NCBI RefSeq assembly: GCF_002266435.3
Contig: NZ_CP029426.2
Coordinates: 3,626,001 to 3,690,000, forward strand
DNA length: 64,000 nucleotides
Direction: 5' to 3'
Source: Bradyrhizobium amphicarpaeae
Lineage (GTDB): Bacteria > Pseudomonadota > Alphaproteobacteria > Rhizobiales > Xanthobacteraceae
Shown: in pieces, positions 8,437 through 18,985 of the stretch
Position numbering within the stretch: position 1 is the stretch's first letter
Layout: every line of letters starts with the position of its first letter
Position numbers and translations under genes: made by a program
The notes under the pieces: generated by a model
The model's database searches: none
The model's input: only the letters and a program-made list of their open reading frames with translations
Told to the model about the DNA's origin: nothing

Positions 8437-9048
8437 TCAGCCGCGCGGCGAGCGCGGGGTCCGTCGCTTGGCGACATGCCGGCGCGGCGAGCGGGTGACG
8501 CGTGGCCGCAGGCGGGTGACTGCGGCGGCGCGTTTCGGCTTGGCTTGAGCCTGCGGGCCGCGGGCGAGATCCATCAGCATGCGCAGCGCCTCGACCACCG
8601 AGCGGGCGCGTACGGCGCTGCGGCCGATCGCACCGAACCGGTGCTCGCGGTGGATGATGCGGCCGTCGCGCGCCGCGGCGGCGAAATGCACGAGACCGAC
8701 CGGCTTGCCGGGTGTCGCCCCGCCGGGGCCGGCAATGCCGGTGATGGCGACCGCGAGATCGGTGCCGGCGCGCTCCAGCGCGCCGATCGCCATCGCGGTC
8801 GCGGTCTCCTTGCTGACGGCGCCGAAATTGGCAAGCGTGCCGGCTTCGACGCCGAGCATCGCGCGCTTGGCGTCATTGGAATAGGTGACGAAGCCACGGT
8901 CGATCACGTCGGACGATCCGGGGATGTCGGTTAGCGCGCCCGCGACGAGGCCGCCTGTGCAGGATTCAGCCGTGGCGATCGTCAGCTTGCGCATCCGGCA
9001 CAGATCGAGCAGCGAGCGGGAGAGGGCGCGTGCGTCGCTGCTGCCCAT
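8437..9048 (-). CDS. pncC: CinA C-terminal-domain protein (nicotinamide-nucleotide amidohydrolase family)
   Basis: Family members deamidate NMN in the pyridine nucleotide cycle. The 203-residue protein holds the stand-alone CinA C-terminal domain: AESCTGGLVAGALTDIPGSS, VTYSNDAKRAMLGV, AITGIAGPGG and KPVGLVHFA are the signature blocks. After about residue 165 a tail of ~37 residues is very rich in Arg, Lys and Pro and is not part of the usual domain. ispDF begins upstream and its stop lies 4 bp before this start, so the two form a minus-strand pair. Confidence 0.9.
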   Translation of the reverse strand: MGSSDARALSRSLLDLCRMRKLTIATAESCTGGLVAGALTDIPGSSDVIDRGFVTYSNDAKRAMLGVEAGTLANFGAVSKETATAMAIGALERAGTDLAVAITGIAGPGGATPGKPVGLVHFAAAARDGRIIHREHRFGAIGRSAVRARSVVEALRMLMDLARGPQAQAKPKRAAAVTRLRPRVTRSPRRHVAKRRTPRSPRG

Positions 9049-9052
9049 GATC

Positions 9053-10234
9053 CTACACGCTCCAGGGAAGGCGGATGGTGGCGCTCGCGGTGGCCGCGAT
9101 GCCTTCCTCGCGTCCGGTGAAGCCGAGCCGTTCGCTGGTCGTCGCCTTCACCGCGATGCGGGAGATGTCGATGCCGGAGATTTCGGCGATGCGCGCGCGC
9201 ATGGCATCGCGCAACGGGCCGATCTTCGGTCGCTCGCAGATCATGGTGACCTCGAGATTGGCGATGCGGCCGCCGCGCGCCGCGACGCGCTCGATGGCGT
9301 ATTTCAGGAATTGGTCGGAGGAGGCGCCCTTCCACTTCGCATCGCTCGGCGGAAAGTGCGAGCCGATGTCGCCGTCGGCGAGCGCGCCGAGGATGGCGTC
9401 GACCAGCGCATGGAGGCCGACATCGCCGTCGGAATGGGCAAGAAAACCCCTTGTGTGCGGCACGCGCACGCCGCAGAGCATGAGGTGGTCGCCGTCGCCG
9501 AAGGCGTGGACGTCGTAACCGGTGCCGGTCCTGATGTCGCCGAGCTGGGCGGCCAGGCGCGCTTCCTCGCGCACGAAATCCTCGGGGGTGGTAAGCTTCA
9601 TATTGGCAACATCGCCTTCAAAGGTTGCAACCGTCAATCCCGCCCATTCGGCAATCGCGGCATCGTCGGTGAAATCGCTGCGGCCGTCCTTTGCGGCACG
9701 ACGATGCGCTTCGAGAATGATTTCGAAACGAAAGGATTGCGGCGTCTGCGCGATGCGCAGGCGCGCGCGGTCCGGCGTGCCCTCGACGTTGCCGCCATCG
9801 CCGGTGAGCTTGACGGTGTCGGTGACGGGAATGGCGGGGATCGCGGCGCCGGTGCGGCTCGCCGCTTCGATCGCGCGCGAGATCAATCCTTCCGAGACGA
9901 AGGGGCGCGCGGCGTCGTGGATCAGCACGATGTCGGGCTTGTGCTTCACCAGCGCTTCCAGGCCTGCCAGCACCGAGGCCTGCCGGGTCGCACCGCCATG
10001 GGTCGGCGGCTCATGCTCGAGCCCGGCGACGGCGGCCGTGAACATGGCGCTGTCATCGGGGTTCACCACCGGCTGCACCGCAAAAACGTCGGCGTGGCGG
10101 CTGAAGGCCTCCATGGCGCGGTAGATCACGGGCACGCCGCCGATCTCGCGATATTGCTTCGGACCACCGGCGCCTGCACGCAGTCCACGCCCGGCTGCGA
10201 CGAGGACGACTGCGGTGCGCTGTGATTTCGCCAT
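9053..10234 (-). CDS. ispDF: Bifunctional IspD/IspF
   Basis: A 393-residue fusion of two enzymes of the MEP isoprenoid pathway. The N-terminal half is MEP cytidylyltransferase ([18 protein letters not shown] nucleotide loop; [10 protein letters not shown]). The C-terminal half is MEcPP synthase (GTGYDVHAF metal site; [29 protein letters not shown]). The fusion is common in alphaproteobacteria. ATG at 10234 begins [15 protein letters not shown]; the longer reading upstream has no coding character. It shares a 250-bp divergent region with dusB. Confidence 0.96.
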   Translation of the reverse strand: MAKSQRTAVVLVAAGRGLRAGAGGPKQYREIGGVPVIYRAMEAFSRHADVFAVQPVVNPDDSAMFTAAVAGLEHEPPTHGGATRQASVLAGLEALVKHKPDIVLIHDAARPFVSEGLISRAIEAASRTGAAIPAIPVTDTVKLTGDGGNVEGTPDRARLRIAQTPQSFRFEIILEAHRRAAKDGRSDFTDDAAIAEWAGLTVATFEGDVANMKLTTPEDFVREEARLAAQLGDIRTGTGYDVHAFGDGDHLMLCGVRVPHTRGFLAHSDGDVGLHALVDAILGALADGDIGSHFPPSDAKWKGASSDQFLKYAIERVAARGGRIANLEVTMICERPKIGPLRDAMRARIAEISGIDISRIAVKATTSERLGFTGREEGIAATASATIRLPWSV

Positions 10235-10413
10235 AGGACTCGAATACTCAGTTGGTGATGGAAAGAGTCGGGGAGTGGGGTGATTGCCGCATGCCTCTAG
10301 CACGGCAGGCCCGCAAAAAAAGGGGGTTTCCCCGGATTGTTGGAGCCAGCATTTTGCTGCACTGCACTTGAAAGATTTGCAGAACTGTCTAAACTGTAGG
10401 CATGACGCTTGAC

Positions 10414-10430
10414 TGCACAAGAATTGTGCG
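10414..10430 (+). promoter_or_regulatory. Predicted NtrC binding site before dusB-ntrBC
   Basis: TGCACAAGAATTGTGCG fits the enteric NtrC consensus TGCAC-N7-GTGCA in spacing and arms (one mismatch, at the last base). Inside it GCACAA-GAA-TTGTGC is a perfect palindrome. It lies 54 bp before the GTG start of dusB. No sigma-54 -24/-12 element follows, so the site more likely represses a housekeeping promoter, giving NtrC autoregulation of the operon. Seen: the palindrome; inferred: the binding. Confidence 0.65.
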
Positions 10431-10484
10431 CAAGATAGATCATGGCAGGCGCGATGAGGCCCCTGCCCAGTCCACGAGACCCCT

Positions 10485-11519
10485 GTGACCGGTTCGGCAG
10501 TATTCGGCTCTAAGCCGCTGAAAATAGGCGATATTGACGTCGCCACCCCGGTCTTCCTGGCGCCGATGTCGGGAGTGACGGACTCGCCCGTCCGCCGGCT
10601 GGCCGCCGAGCTTGGGGCCGGTCTCGTCGTCTCCGAAATGACCGCCAGTGATGAACTTGCCAATGGCCACCGGATGTCCCGGTTGCGCTGCGAAGCCACC
10701 GGCATCGGCCCCCACGTGGTCCAGCTCGCCGGCTGCGAGCCCCATTGGATGGCCGAGGGCGCCCGGATCGCCGAGGCCGAGGGCGCCGATATCATCGACA
10801 TCAACATGGGCTGTCCGGCCCGCCACGTCACCGGCGGCCAGTCCGGCTCGGCCTTGATGCGCGACCTCGACCATGCCGTCAGCCTGATCGATGCCACCAT
10901 CGCGGCGGTCGAGGTGCCGGTGACGCTGAAGATGCGGCTCGGCTGGGACGACCAGACCCGCAACGCCCCTGAGCTGGCACGGCGCGCGGAAGCCGCCGGC
11001 GTCAAGCTGGTGACGGTCCACGGCCGCACCCGCAACCAGTTCTACAAGGGCGAGGCCAATTGGGATGCCATCCGTGCCGTGCGCGAGGCGGTCTCGATTC
11101 CGCTCGTCGTCAATGGCGACATCACGACTTACGAGAAGGCGCTCGCGGCGCTCGAGGCCTCCGGCGCCGACGCGGTGATGATCGGCCGCGGCGCGAACGG
11201 CCAGCCCTGGCTGCCCGGCCAGATCGGCCGCCGCCTCAAGGGCGGGGCTGAGGAGGCCGTGCCCTCGCTGGAAACCCAGCTGCATTATGTCCGCACGCTC
11301 TATGAGGGCGTCTGCGCGCTCTATGGCCTGCGCGTTGGTCTGCGGCATGCCCGCAAGCATCTCGGCTGGGCCCTCGATGTCGCCGCGCAGGCGAGCGGCG
11401 CGCCGGTCGAGAAGTTGAAGGGCTGGCGCCAGAAAATCCTCACGTCGGAGGATCCGGGCCGCGTCCACCAGTCACTGCAAGACGCTTTCGACGACTTCGC
11501 ATGGAGCGCTGCTGCATGA
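10485..11519 (+). CDS. dusB: tRNA-dihydrouridine synthase (NifR3/DusB type)
   Basis: FMN enzyme that reduces uridines in the tRNA D-loop. The 344-residue protein has the TIM-barrel blocks [16 protein letters not shown], the catalytic Cys C110 in [33 protein letters not shown] and [12 protein letters not shown]. Historically called nifR3, it is the first gene of the ntrBC operon in many alphaproteobacteria, as here; its stop overlaps the ntrB start. GTG at 10485 is the start. The NtrC-type site lies just upstream. Confidence 0.95.
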   Translation: MTGSAVFGSKPLKIGDIDVATPVFLAPMSGVTDSPVRRLAAELGAGLVVSEMTASDELANGHRMSRLRCEATGIGPHVVQLAGCEPHWMAEGARIAEAEGADIIDINMGCPARHVTGGQSGSALMRDLDHAVSLIDATIAAVEVPVTLKMRLGWDDQTRNAPELARRAEAAGVKLVTVHGRTRNQFYKGEANWDAIRAVREAVSIPLVVNGDITTYEKALAALEASGADAVMIGRGANGQPWLPGQIGRRLKGGAEEAVPSLETQLHYVRTLYEGVCALYGLRVGLRHARKHLGWALDVAAQASGAPVEKLKGWRQKILTSEDPGRVHQSLQDAFDDFAWSAAA

Positions 11520-12691
11520 GCTCAGCTGCTGACCATCGTCGGCCGGTTCCGTCCGACAGCGACGCGATCCTGGATGCCTTGCCCAATCCCGTGCTCATGA
11601 TCGGGCCGGACGGCAAGATCGTCGCCGCCAACATCGCGACAGAAGCCTTCTTCGACATTTCGACGCAGTTTTTGAAGCGGCAGTCGCTGAAAGAGCTGGT
11701 GCCGTTCGGCAGTCCGTTGCTGGCGCTGATCGACCAGGTGCGCTCGTCGAACGCGCCGGTCAACGAATACAAGGTCGATCTCGGCACGCCGCGCATGGGG
11801 GGCGACCGCCAGGTCGATCTTCACGTCGCGCCGCTGACCGAGCGGCCCGGCCATATCGTGGTGATGCTGCAGGAGCGCTCCATCGCCGACAAGATGGACC
11901 GCCAGCTCACCCATCGCAGCGCGGCGCGCTCGGTGATCGCGCTGGCTGCGATGCTGGCGCACGAGATCAAGAATCCGCTCTCGGGCATCCGCGGCGCAGC
12001 GCAGCTTCTCGAGCAGCAGGCCTCGTCCGAGGACCGCATGCTGACGCGCCTGATCTGCGACGAGGCCGACCGCATCGTGACGCTGGTCGACCGCATGGAG
12101 GTGTTCGGCGACGAGCGCCCCGTGTTGCGCGGCCCCGTCAACATCCATTCGGTGCTCGACCACGTCAAACGGCTGGCGCAGTCCGGCTTTGCCCGCAACA
12201 TCCGCTTCATCGAGGACTACGATCCCTCGCTGCCGCCGGTGCTGGCGAACCAGGACCAGTTGATCCAGGTGTTCCTCAATCTGGTGAAGAACGCCGCCGA
12301 AGCGCTGATCGACGTTCCCGACGGCGAGATCCAGCTCACCACCGCGTTCCGCCCCGGCGTGCGCCTGTCAGTCCCCGGTCAAAAATCCCGGGTATCCCTG
12401 CCGCTCGAATTCTGCGTGAGGGACAATGGACCAGGCGTGCCGGACGATCTTCTGCCCAACCTGTTCGATCCCTTCGTGACCACCAAGCAGACCGGCTCCG
12501 GCCTCGGTCTCGCGCTGGTCGCCAAGATCATCGGCGATCACGGGGGCATCATCGAATGCGAATCTCAGCCGCGCAAAACCACCTTTCGCGTGCTGATGCC
12601 GATGTATTCCACATCGGTGAAACATGCCGATCACAGCAGTCGCGACGGCTCTGCCGGGAAGTCGTCGGCTGCATCTCAGGGGGCAAAATGA
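11516..12691 (+). CDS. ntrB: Nitrogen-regulation sensor histidine kinase NtrB
   Basis: Soluble kinase/phosphatase that sets NtrC phosphorylation under PII control. 391 residues: N-terminal PAS domain (about 15-125), dimerisation/phosphoacceptor helix with H149 in [12 protein letters not shown], and an HATPase domain ([47 protein letters not shown]). ATG 11516 overlaps the dusB stop by 4 bp, which favours it over ATG 11501. ntrC follows after 9 bp. Confidence 0.95.
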   Translation: MSSAADHRRPVPSDSDAILDALPNPVLMIGPDGKIVAANIATEAFFDISTQFLKRQSLKELVPFGSPLLALIDQVRSSNAPVNEYKVDLGTPRMGGDRQVDLHVAPLTERPGHIVVMLQERSIADKMDRQLTHRSAARSVIALAAMLAHEIKNPLSGIRGAAQLLEQQASSEDRMLTRLICDEADRIVTLVDRMEVFGDERPVLRGPVNIHSVLDHVKRLAQSGFARNIRFIEDYDPSLPPVLANQDQLIQVFLNLVKNAAEALIDVPDGEIQLTTAFRPGVRLSVPGQKSRVSLPLEFCVRDNGPGVPDDLLPNLFDPFVTTKQTGSGLGLALVAKIIGDHGGIIECESQPRKTTFRVLMPMYSTSVKHADHSSRDGSAGKSSAASQGAK

Positions 12692-12700
12692 GGATTAACA

Positions 12701-14143
<1,443 letters not shown>

Positions 14144-14173
14144 TCTTCCGCGACGAACGCTAACCCGATTGCG

Positions 14174-14221
14174 CGGACGGTGGCTCAGCTCCCCCTACCA
14201 GAGTGGAGCTGAGCCTGTCCG
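14174..14221 (+). terminator. Strong stem-loop after ntrC
   Basis: GGCTCAGCTCC (14182-14192) pairs perfectly with GGAGCTGAGCC (14205-14215) around a 12-nt loop, and CGGAC (14174-14178) with GTCCG (14217-14221) extends the stem. It begins 31 bp after the ntrC stop. There is no clear T-run, so it may be a Rho-assisted terminator or a 3'-end stabiliser. It separates dusB-ntrBC from ntrYX. Confidence 0.6.
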
Positions 14222-14330
14222 GATCGCGCGGGCCGTTTTGGCTGGCGCGGTGAGCAAAAGTCGGGGCGGGGCCGGAATGTTCCGGGGTCACATAAGGTTG
14301 AGACATTCGGCCACCTGAGACCGCGACCGA

Positions 14331-14477
14331 TCACCTGGCCAAGCGCTCGGTCGACGGCACCAGGCGCGCGACTTGCGCCGTCGGGTCCTGCATGACCGGA
14401 CCATTGACCAGCAGATCGGAAGCCACGATCAGCAGCAGAACGGCAGAAGCCATCATCGCGAGGAAGAACCTGTCCAT
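14331..14477 (-). CDS. Hypothetical 48-residue membrane protein
   Basis: A reverse-strand ORF starting MDRFFLAMMASAVLLLIVAS and ending PSTERLAR, in the ntrC-ntrY gap. It has a charged N-terminus, one long hydrophobic segment (about 5-25) and a short soluble tail, so it may be a one-helix membrane protein or a signal-peptide-bearing peptide. No family recognised. It does not overlap another gene; support is composition and position only. Confidence 0.45.
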   Translation of the reverse strand: MDRFFLAMMASAVLLLIVASDLLVNGPVMQDPTAQVARLVPSTERLAR

Positions 14478-14672
14478 GCGGGTCAAGCCCCGGCAGCGGA
14501 AATCCGTTCCCGCAGATGAGGTCTCTCCAAGCGACCGGCCATAATCCGCCTGTGGATGCGCCGGTCCGTCGCGGCGAAGGCGCCGCGGAATTGTCGCAAT
14601 TCGGCAACAATGTGGTACGAATACATCAGTGCCCGCCCGTCGCGGACCGTTTTCAGCATCGCCATTGTCGGA

Positions 14673-17090
14673 ATGACCAGCGCAGACACCTCGGCCGCAC
14701 ACTTTGACACGGCACCAGCGGAAGAGCCCCGGCGTTGGTCGGCGCGGCGCTGGCTGGCGCCCTTTGCCGTGGTGCTGGCGCTGCTCTCGGCCTTCCTGAC
14801 CTTCCTGGTCCTGACCGGCCTGACCACGATCGAGCCGACGCCGGCGGTGGTCCGCTCGATCTACCTGATCAACGCGGCCACGATCCTGCTGCTGGTCGGA
14901 ATCATCATCCGCGAGCTCTGGCAGCTGATCCTGGCGCGGCGGCGGGGCAGGGCGGCGGCGCGGCTCCATGTCCAGATCGTCAGCCTGTTCTCGATCGTGG
15001 CGGTGCTGCCGGCGGTGCTGGTCGCCGTGGTCGCCAACGTCACCATCGAACGCGGCCTCGACCGGTTGTTCTCCGGCCCGACCAAGGAGGTGATCCAGAA
15101 TTCGCTGACGATCGCGCGGGCCTATATGCAGGATCATGCGCAGCTGATCCGCGGCGACATTCTCGGCATGGCCAACGACATCGCGCATGCCCGGCCGCTC
15201 TACGACCAGGATCGCCGCTCGTTCCGGGAGATGCTGAGCGCCAGCGCCGCTTCCCGCAACCTGCCGGGCGCGATGATCATCGACAAGGACACCAACATCC
15301 TGGAGTCCGCCGACACCGGCATGCGGCTCGCCTATTCGCCGCCCGCGCCCGACTTCCTCAGCAACGTCAACGAATCCGAGCCCGAGATCGCCATCCTTCC
15401 CGATGCGAGCTTCGTGGCCGCGGTGATCCGGCTGCGCGCCTTCAGCGACACCTTCCTCTATGTCGCCCGTCCGCTCGATCCGAACGTCGTCAATCAGCTC
15501 AAGCAGACCGAGGTCAGCGTCGCCGAATACGCCCAGATCGAGTCGCGCCGGCTCGGCATCCAGGTGGCCTTCGCCCTGATGTTCGCCGTGATCGCGCTGA
15601 CGATCCTGATGGCCTCTGTGCTGATCGGCCTCAACTTCGCCAATTCGCTGGTCTCGCCGATCCGGCGGCTGATGAACGCGGCCCACACGGTCTCGACCGG
15701 CGACCTCCATGTCCAGGTGCCCGTGCACCAGTCGGAAGGCGATCTCGCCCAGCTCGGTGAGACCTTCAACAAGATGACGCAGGAGTTACGCAGCCAGCGC
15801 GATGAGCTCGTCAACGCCAGCGACCTGATCGACAGCCGCCGCCGCTTCATCGAAGCGGTGCTGTCCTCCGCAAGTGCCGGCATCATCGGCGTCGACGCCT
15901 CCGGCAGCGTCGGCATTTTGAACCGCTCGGCCGAGAAGCTGATCGGGCACTCCGAGGCGGAGACGCTCGGTCATCCGCTCTCCGACGTGCTGCCAGAGCT
16001 CGACGAGACGATGACGGCGGCGCGGGAAGGCAGCCAACGTCTGGTGCAGGGCCAGATCACGATCACCCGCGACGGCACCGAGCGCAATCTCTCGGTCCGC
16101 GTCAGCGCCGAGAAGAACCAACCGCACGACAGCTACATCATCACGCTCGACGACATCACCGAGCTGGTTTCGGCGCAGCGCACCTCCGCCTGGGGCGACG
16201 TGGCGCGCCGCATCGCCCACGAGATCAAGAACCCGCTGACGCCGATCCAGCTTTCGGCCGAGCGTATTCGCCGAAAGTTCGGCAAGGACATCACCGAGGC
16301 CAAGGATAAGCAGATCTTCGAGCAGTGCACCGACACCATCGTGCGCCAGGTCGACGACATCCGCCGTATGGTCGACGAGTTCTCGCGCTTTGCACGGATG
16401 CCGAAACCGGTGATGGAGGGCGAGGACGTCGCCGACGCGGTGCGACAGGCGGTGTTCCTGATGAAGGTCGCCCATCCCGAGATCGATATCGAGACCGAGT
16501 TCAAAGACGATCCGCTCCGCGCCCAGTTCGACCGGCGGCTGATCTCGCAGGCGGTCACCAACATCGTCAAGAACGCCACCGAGGCGATCGAGCAGGTCCC
16601 GGCGGAGGAGCTCGGCAAAGGCCGCATCGACGTCGTGGTGTCGCGCCAGGGCGAGGACGTGCTGATCGACGTCATCGACAACGGTATCGGCCTGCCCAAG
16701 GTCGCGCGCTCGCGGCTTCTCGAGCCCTATGTGACGACGCGCGCCAAGGGCACCGGTCTCGGCCTTGCCATCGTCGGTCGCGTGCTGGAAGACCATGGCG
16801 GACGCATCGAGCTGAAGGATGCTTCCGACTTCCGCGCGGGCCAGCGCGGCGCCTGGATGCGGATGCGCTTCGCGATCTCCGGCCAACCCGCGAAGTCCGA
16901 GGGAGCCGAACCGGCCCCGGCGGTCGCGGTCAAGGACGCAACCGGCGCGCAGGCCGGCGCTCCTGTCAAGGACCTCACGCAGAAAACAAAGGACTTGGCG
17001 CAGGAAACAAATAAGCCGGCGGCCGAAACCAAAGAGGCCGCTGAAAAGACCAATGATTCAACGAAAATCGAAGCCTCAACAGGCAGCTGA
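14673..17090 (+). CDS. ntrY: Membrane sensor histidine kinase NtrY
   Basis: Partner of NtrX in control of nitrogen metabolism and, in some species, redox response. 805 residues from ATG 14673: N-terminal membrane helices, a periplasmic domain, a helix before HAMP (FANSLVSPIRRLMNAAHTVS), PAS (residues about 395-510), phosphoacceptor His in [21 protein letters not shown], and HATPase (DNGIGLPK, TGLGLAIVGRVLEDHGG). The last ~50 residues are low-complexity, Lys/Glu/Thr-rich. ATG 14673 is preferred over 14556 because the upstream 39 codons are basic and precede no signal. Confidence 0.93.
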   Translation: MTSADTSAAHFDTAPAEEPRRWSARRWLAPFAVVLALLSAFLTFLVLTGLTTIEPTPAVVRSIYLINAATILLLVGIIIRELWQLILARRRGRAAARLHVQIVSLFSIVAVLPAVLVAVVANVTIERGLDRLFSGPTKEVIQNSLTIARAYMQDHAQLIRGDILGMANDIAHARPLYDQDRRSFREMLSASAASRNLPGAMIIDKDTNILESADTGMRLAYSPPAPDFLSNVNESEPEIAILPDASFVAAVIRLRAFSDTFLYVARPLDPNVVNQLKQTEVSVAEYAQIESRRLGIQVAFALMFAVIALTILMASVLIGLNFANSLVSPIRRLMNAAHTVSTGDLHVQVPVHQSEGDLAQLGETFNKMTQELRSQRDELVNASDLIDSRRRFIEAVLSSASAGIIGVDASGSVGILNRSAEKLIGHSEAETLGHPLSDVLPELDETMTAAREGSQRLVQGQITITRDGTERNLSVRVSAEKNQPHDSYIITLDDITELVSAQRTSAWGDVARRIAHEIKNPLTPIQLSAERIRRKFGKDITEAKDKQIFEQCTDTIVRQVDDIRRMVDEFSRFARMPKPVMEGEDVADAVRQAVFLMKVAHPEIDIETEFKDDPLRAQFDRRLISQAVTNIVKNATEAIEQVPAEELGKGRIDVVVSRQGEDVLIDVIDNGIGLPKVARSRLLEPYVTTRAKGTGLGLAIVGRVLEDHGGRIELKDASDFRAGQRGAWMRMRFAISGQPAKSEGAEPAPAVAVKDATGAQAGAPVKDLTQKTKDLAQETNKPAAETKEAAEKTNDSTKIEASTGS

Positions 17091-17107
17091 CAAGACAGGC
17101 GCGACCC

Positions 17108-18478
17108 ATGGCTAGTGAAATTCTGATTGTCGATGACGAAGCCGATATTCGCGATCTCGTTGCGGGCATCCTCGAGGACGAGGGTTTTGTGACGAGGACC
17201 GCACGCGACAGCGACTCCGCGCTGGCTGAAATCGGCAACCGCAGGCCGCATCTGGTGTTCCTCGACATCTGGCTACAGGGCTCGAAGCTCGACGGCTTGC
17301 AGTTGCTGGAGCAGGTCAAGAAGGACAATGCCGACCTGCCGGTCGTGATGATCTCCGGCCACGGCAACATCGAGACCGCAGTCGCCGCCATCAAGCGCGG
17401 CGCCTACGACTTCATCGAAAAGCCGTTCAAGGCCGACCGGCTGATCCTGGTCGCGACCAGAGCGTTGGAGAACTCGCGGCTCAAGCGCGAGGTCAAGGAG
17501 CTGAAGCAGCTCGCGCCGAGCGCAAGCCAGCTCGTCGGCCGTTCGCCGAGCATGAACCAGCTGCGCCAGACCATCGAGCGCGCGGCCAAGGCCAACAGCC
17601 GCATCCTGATCGTCGGTCCCGCCGGCGCCGGCAAGGAATTGACGGCGCGCACGCTGCACACGGCCTCGGGCCGCTCCGACGGTCCCTTCGTCGTCATCAA
17701 CGCAGCCGCGATCACGCCCGACCGCATGGAGCACGAGCTGTTCGGCGTGGAGCAGTCCAACGGCGAGCAGGCGCGCAAGCCCGGCGCGCTCGAGGAAGCC
17801 CATGGCGGAACGCTGTTCATCGACGAGATCGCGGACATGCCGCGCGAGACCCAGAACAAGATCCTGCGCGTGCTGGTGGATCAGTCGTTCCAGCGCGTCG
17901 GCGGCACCGCCAAGATGCAGGTCGACGTCCGCATCATCTCCTCGACCGCGCGCAATCTCGAAGAGGAGATCGCGGCCGGCCATTTCCGCGAGGACCTCTA
18001 TCATCGGCTCTCGGTGGTGCCGATCCGCGTGCCTGCGCTGTCGGAGCGGCGCGAGGACATTCCGGAATTGATCGACTATTTCATGGAGCAGATCTCGGCT
18101 GGCAGCGGCCTGCCCAAGCGGCAGATAGGGCAGGACGCGATGGCGGTGCTGCAGTCGCATGTCTGGCCGGGCAATGTGCGCCAGCTCCGCAACAACGTCG
18201 AACGGGTCATGATTCTCGCCGCCGGTGGACCGGAGGTCATCATCACGGCCGACATGTTGCCGCAGGACGTCGGTTCGATGGTGCCGGCGATGCCGACCAG
18301 CAACAATGGCGAGCACATCATGGGCCTGCCGCTGCGCGAGGCCCGCGAAGTGTTCGAACGCGACTATTTGATTGCACAGATCAGCCGCTTTTCAGGAAAT
18401 ATTTCTCGCACGGCCGAGTTCGTTGGCATGGAACGGTCGGCGCTGCATCGGAAGCTCAAGGCGCTCGGCGTCGGCTGA
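17108..18478 (+). CDS. ntrX: Response regulator NtrX
   Basis: 456 residues: receiver with D53 (VFLDIWLQG), AAA+ domain with Walker A GPAGAGKE and Walker B GGTLFIDEIADMP, and C-terminal Fis-type helix-turn-helix (TAEFVGMERSALHRKLKALG). Where NtrC has GAFTGA, this protein reads HELFGVEQSNGEQARKPGAL, so the sigma-54 contact loop is absent. Alphaproteobacterial NtrX proteins are known to lack it, implying a role other than classical sigma-54 activation. It is 17 bp after ntrY. Confidence 0.95.
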   Translation: MASEILIVDDEADIRDLVAGILEDEGFVTRTARDSDSALAEIGNRRPHLVFLDIWLQGSKLDGLQLLEQVKKDNADLPVVMISGHGNIETAVAAIKRGAYDFIEKPFKADRLILVATRALENSRLKREVKELKQLAPSASQLVGRSPSMNQLRQTIERAAKANSRILIVGPAGAGKELTARTLHTASGRSDGPFVVINAAAITPDRMEHELFGVEQSNGEQARKPGALEEAHGGTLFIDEIADMPRETQNKILRVLVDQSFQRVGGTAKMQVDVRIISSTARNLEEEIAAGHFREDLYHRLSVVPIRVPALSERREDIPELIDYFMEQISAGSGLPKRQIGQDAMAVLQSHVWPGNVRQLRNNVERVMILAAGGPEVIITADMLPQDVGSMVPAMPTSNNGEHIMGLPLREAREVFERDYLIAQISRFSGNISRTAEFVGMERSALHRKLKALGVG

Positions 18479-18576
18479 TTCGACTGCGCTGCGGCGGCAT
18501 GGTGGGAATACCGAGGAAAATCACCGACTTCCGGCGTATTTCGGACGATTGGGCGTAGGCTGCCGCGTGAAGCGGC

Positions 18577-18605
18577 TTGCCTAATAACCCGACCTGTCCT
18601 CTAAT
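18577..18605 (+). promoter_or_regulatory. Candidate sigma-70 promoter for hfq
   Basis: TTGCCT (18577-18582), a 17-bp spacer, and TCTAAT (18600-18605), about 120 bp before the hfq ATG, in the 247-bp gap after ntrX. Spacing is ideal; hexamers are good but not perfect. An independent hfq promoter would be expected for so abundant a protein. Confidence 0.4.
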
Positions 18606-18725
18606 CGCACAGCTGTTCCTTCCGAGGGGGATCTCATGAGGAACGGCAACCGGGAGAGGCCCCGAACGTCACAAAGAGGGCCGCAACCGGCGCAATAAAA
18701 AGAAACTCAAAGCGAGAAAAAAACA

Positions 18726-18974
18726 ATGGCGGCAGACCGCGCACAAAACCTACAGGACACCTTCCTCAACCACGTTCGCAAAACCAAGACGCCACTGACG
18801 ATCTTTCTGGTCAACGGAGTGAAGCTCCAGGGCATCGTGACCTGGTTCGACAATTTCTGTTTGCTGCTTCGGCGCGACGGTCATTCGCAGCTCGTCTACA
18901 AGCATGCGATCTCGACCATCATGCCGGGTGCGCCGATCCAGTTGTTCGAAGGCGGCGAGGATCAGCCGGCTTGA
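18726..18974 (+). CDS. hfq: RNA chaperone Hfq
   Basis: 82-residue Sm-like protein that forms hexamers pairing small RNAs with mRNAs. The Sm1 ([18 protein letters not shown]) and Sm2 ([10 protein letters not shown]) motifs are intact, and the proximal-face signature is QNLQDTFLN. The C-terminal tail is short, as usual in alphaproteobacteria. It may influence nif and nitrogen regulation, fitting its place after ntrYX. hflX follows after 11 bp. Confidence 0.98.
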   Translation: MAADRAQNLQDTFLNHVRKTKTPLTIFLVNGVKLQGIVTWFDNFCLLLRRDGHSQLVYKHAISTIMPGAPIQLFEGGEDQPA

Positions 18975-18985
18975 GAGTGATCTGA

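Noticed and set aside
10441..10460. TGGCAG-N5 as a sigma-54 promoter for dusB
   Set aside because: The GC of the -12 element (TTGC) is absent after the spacer; only the -24-like half is present.
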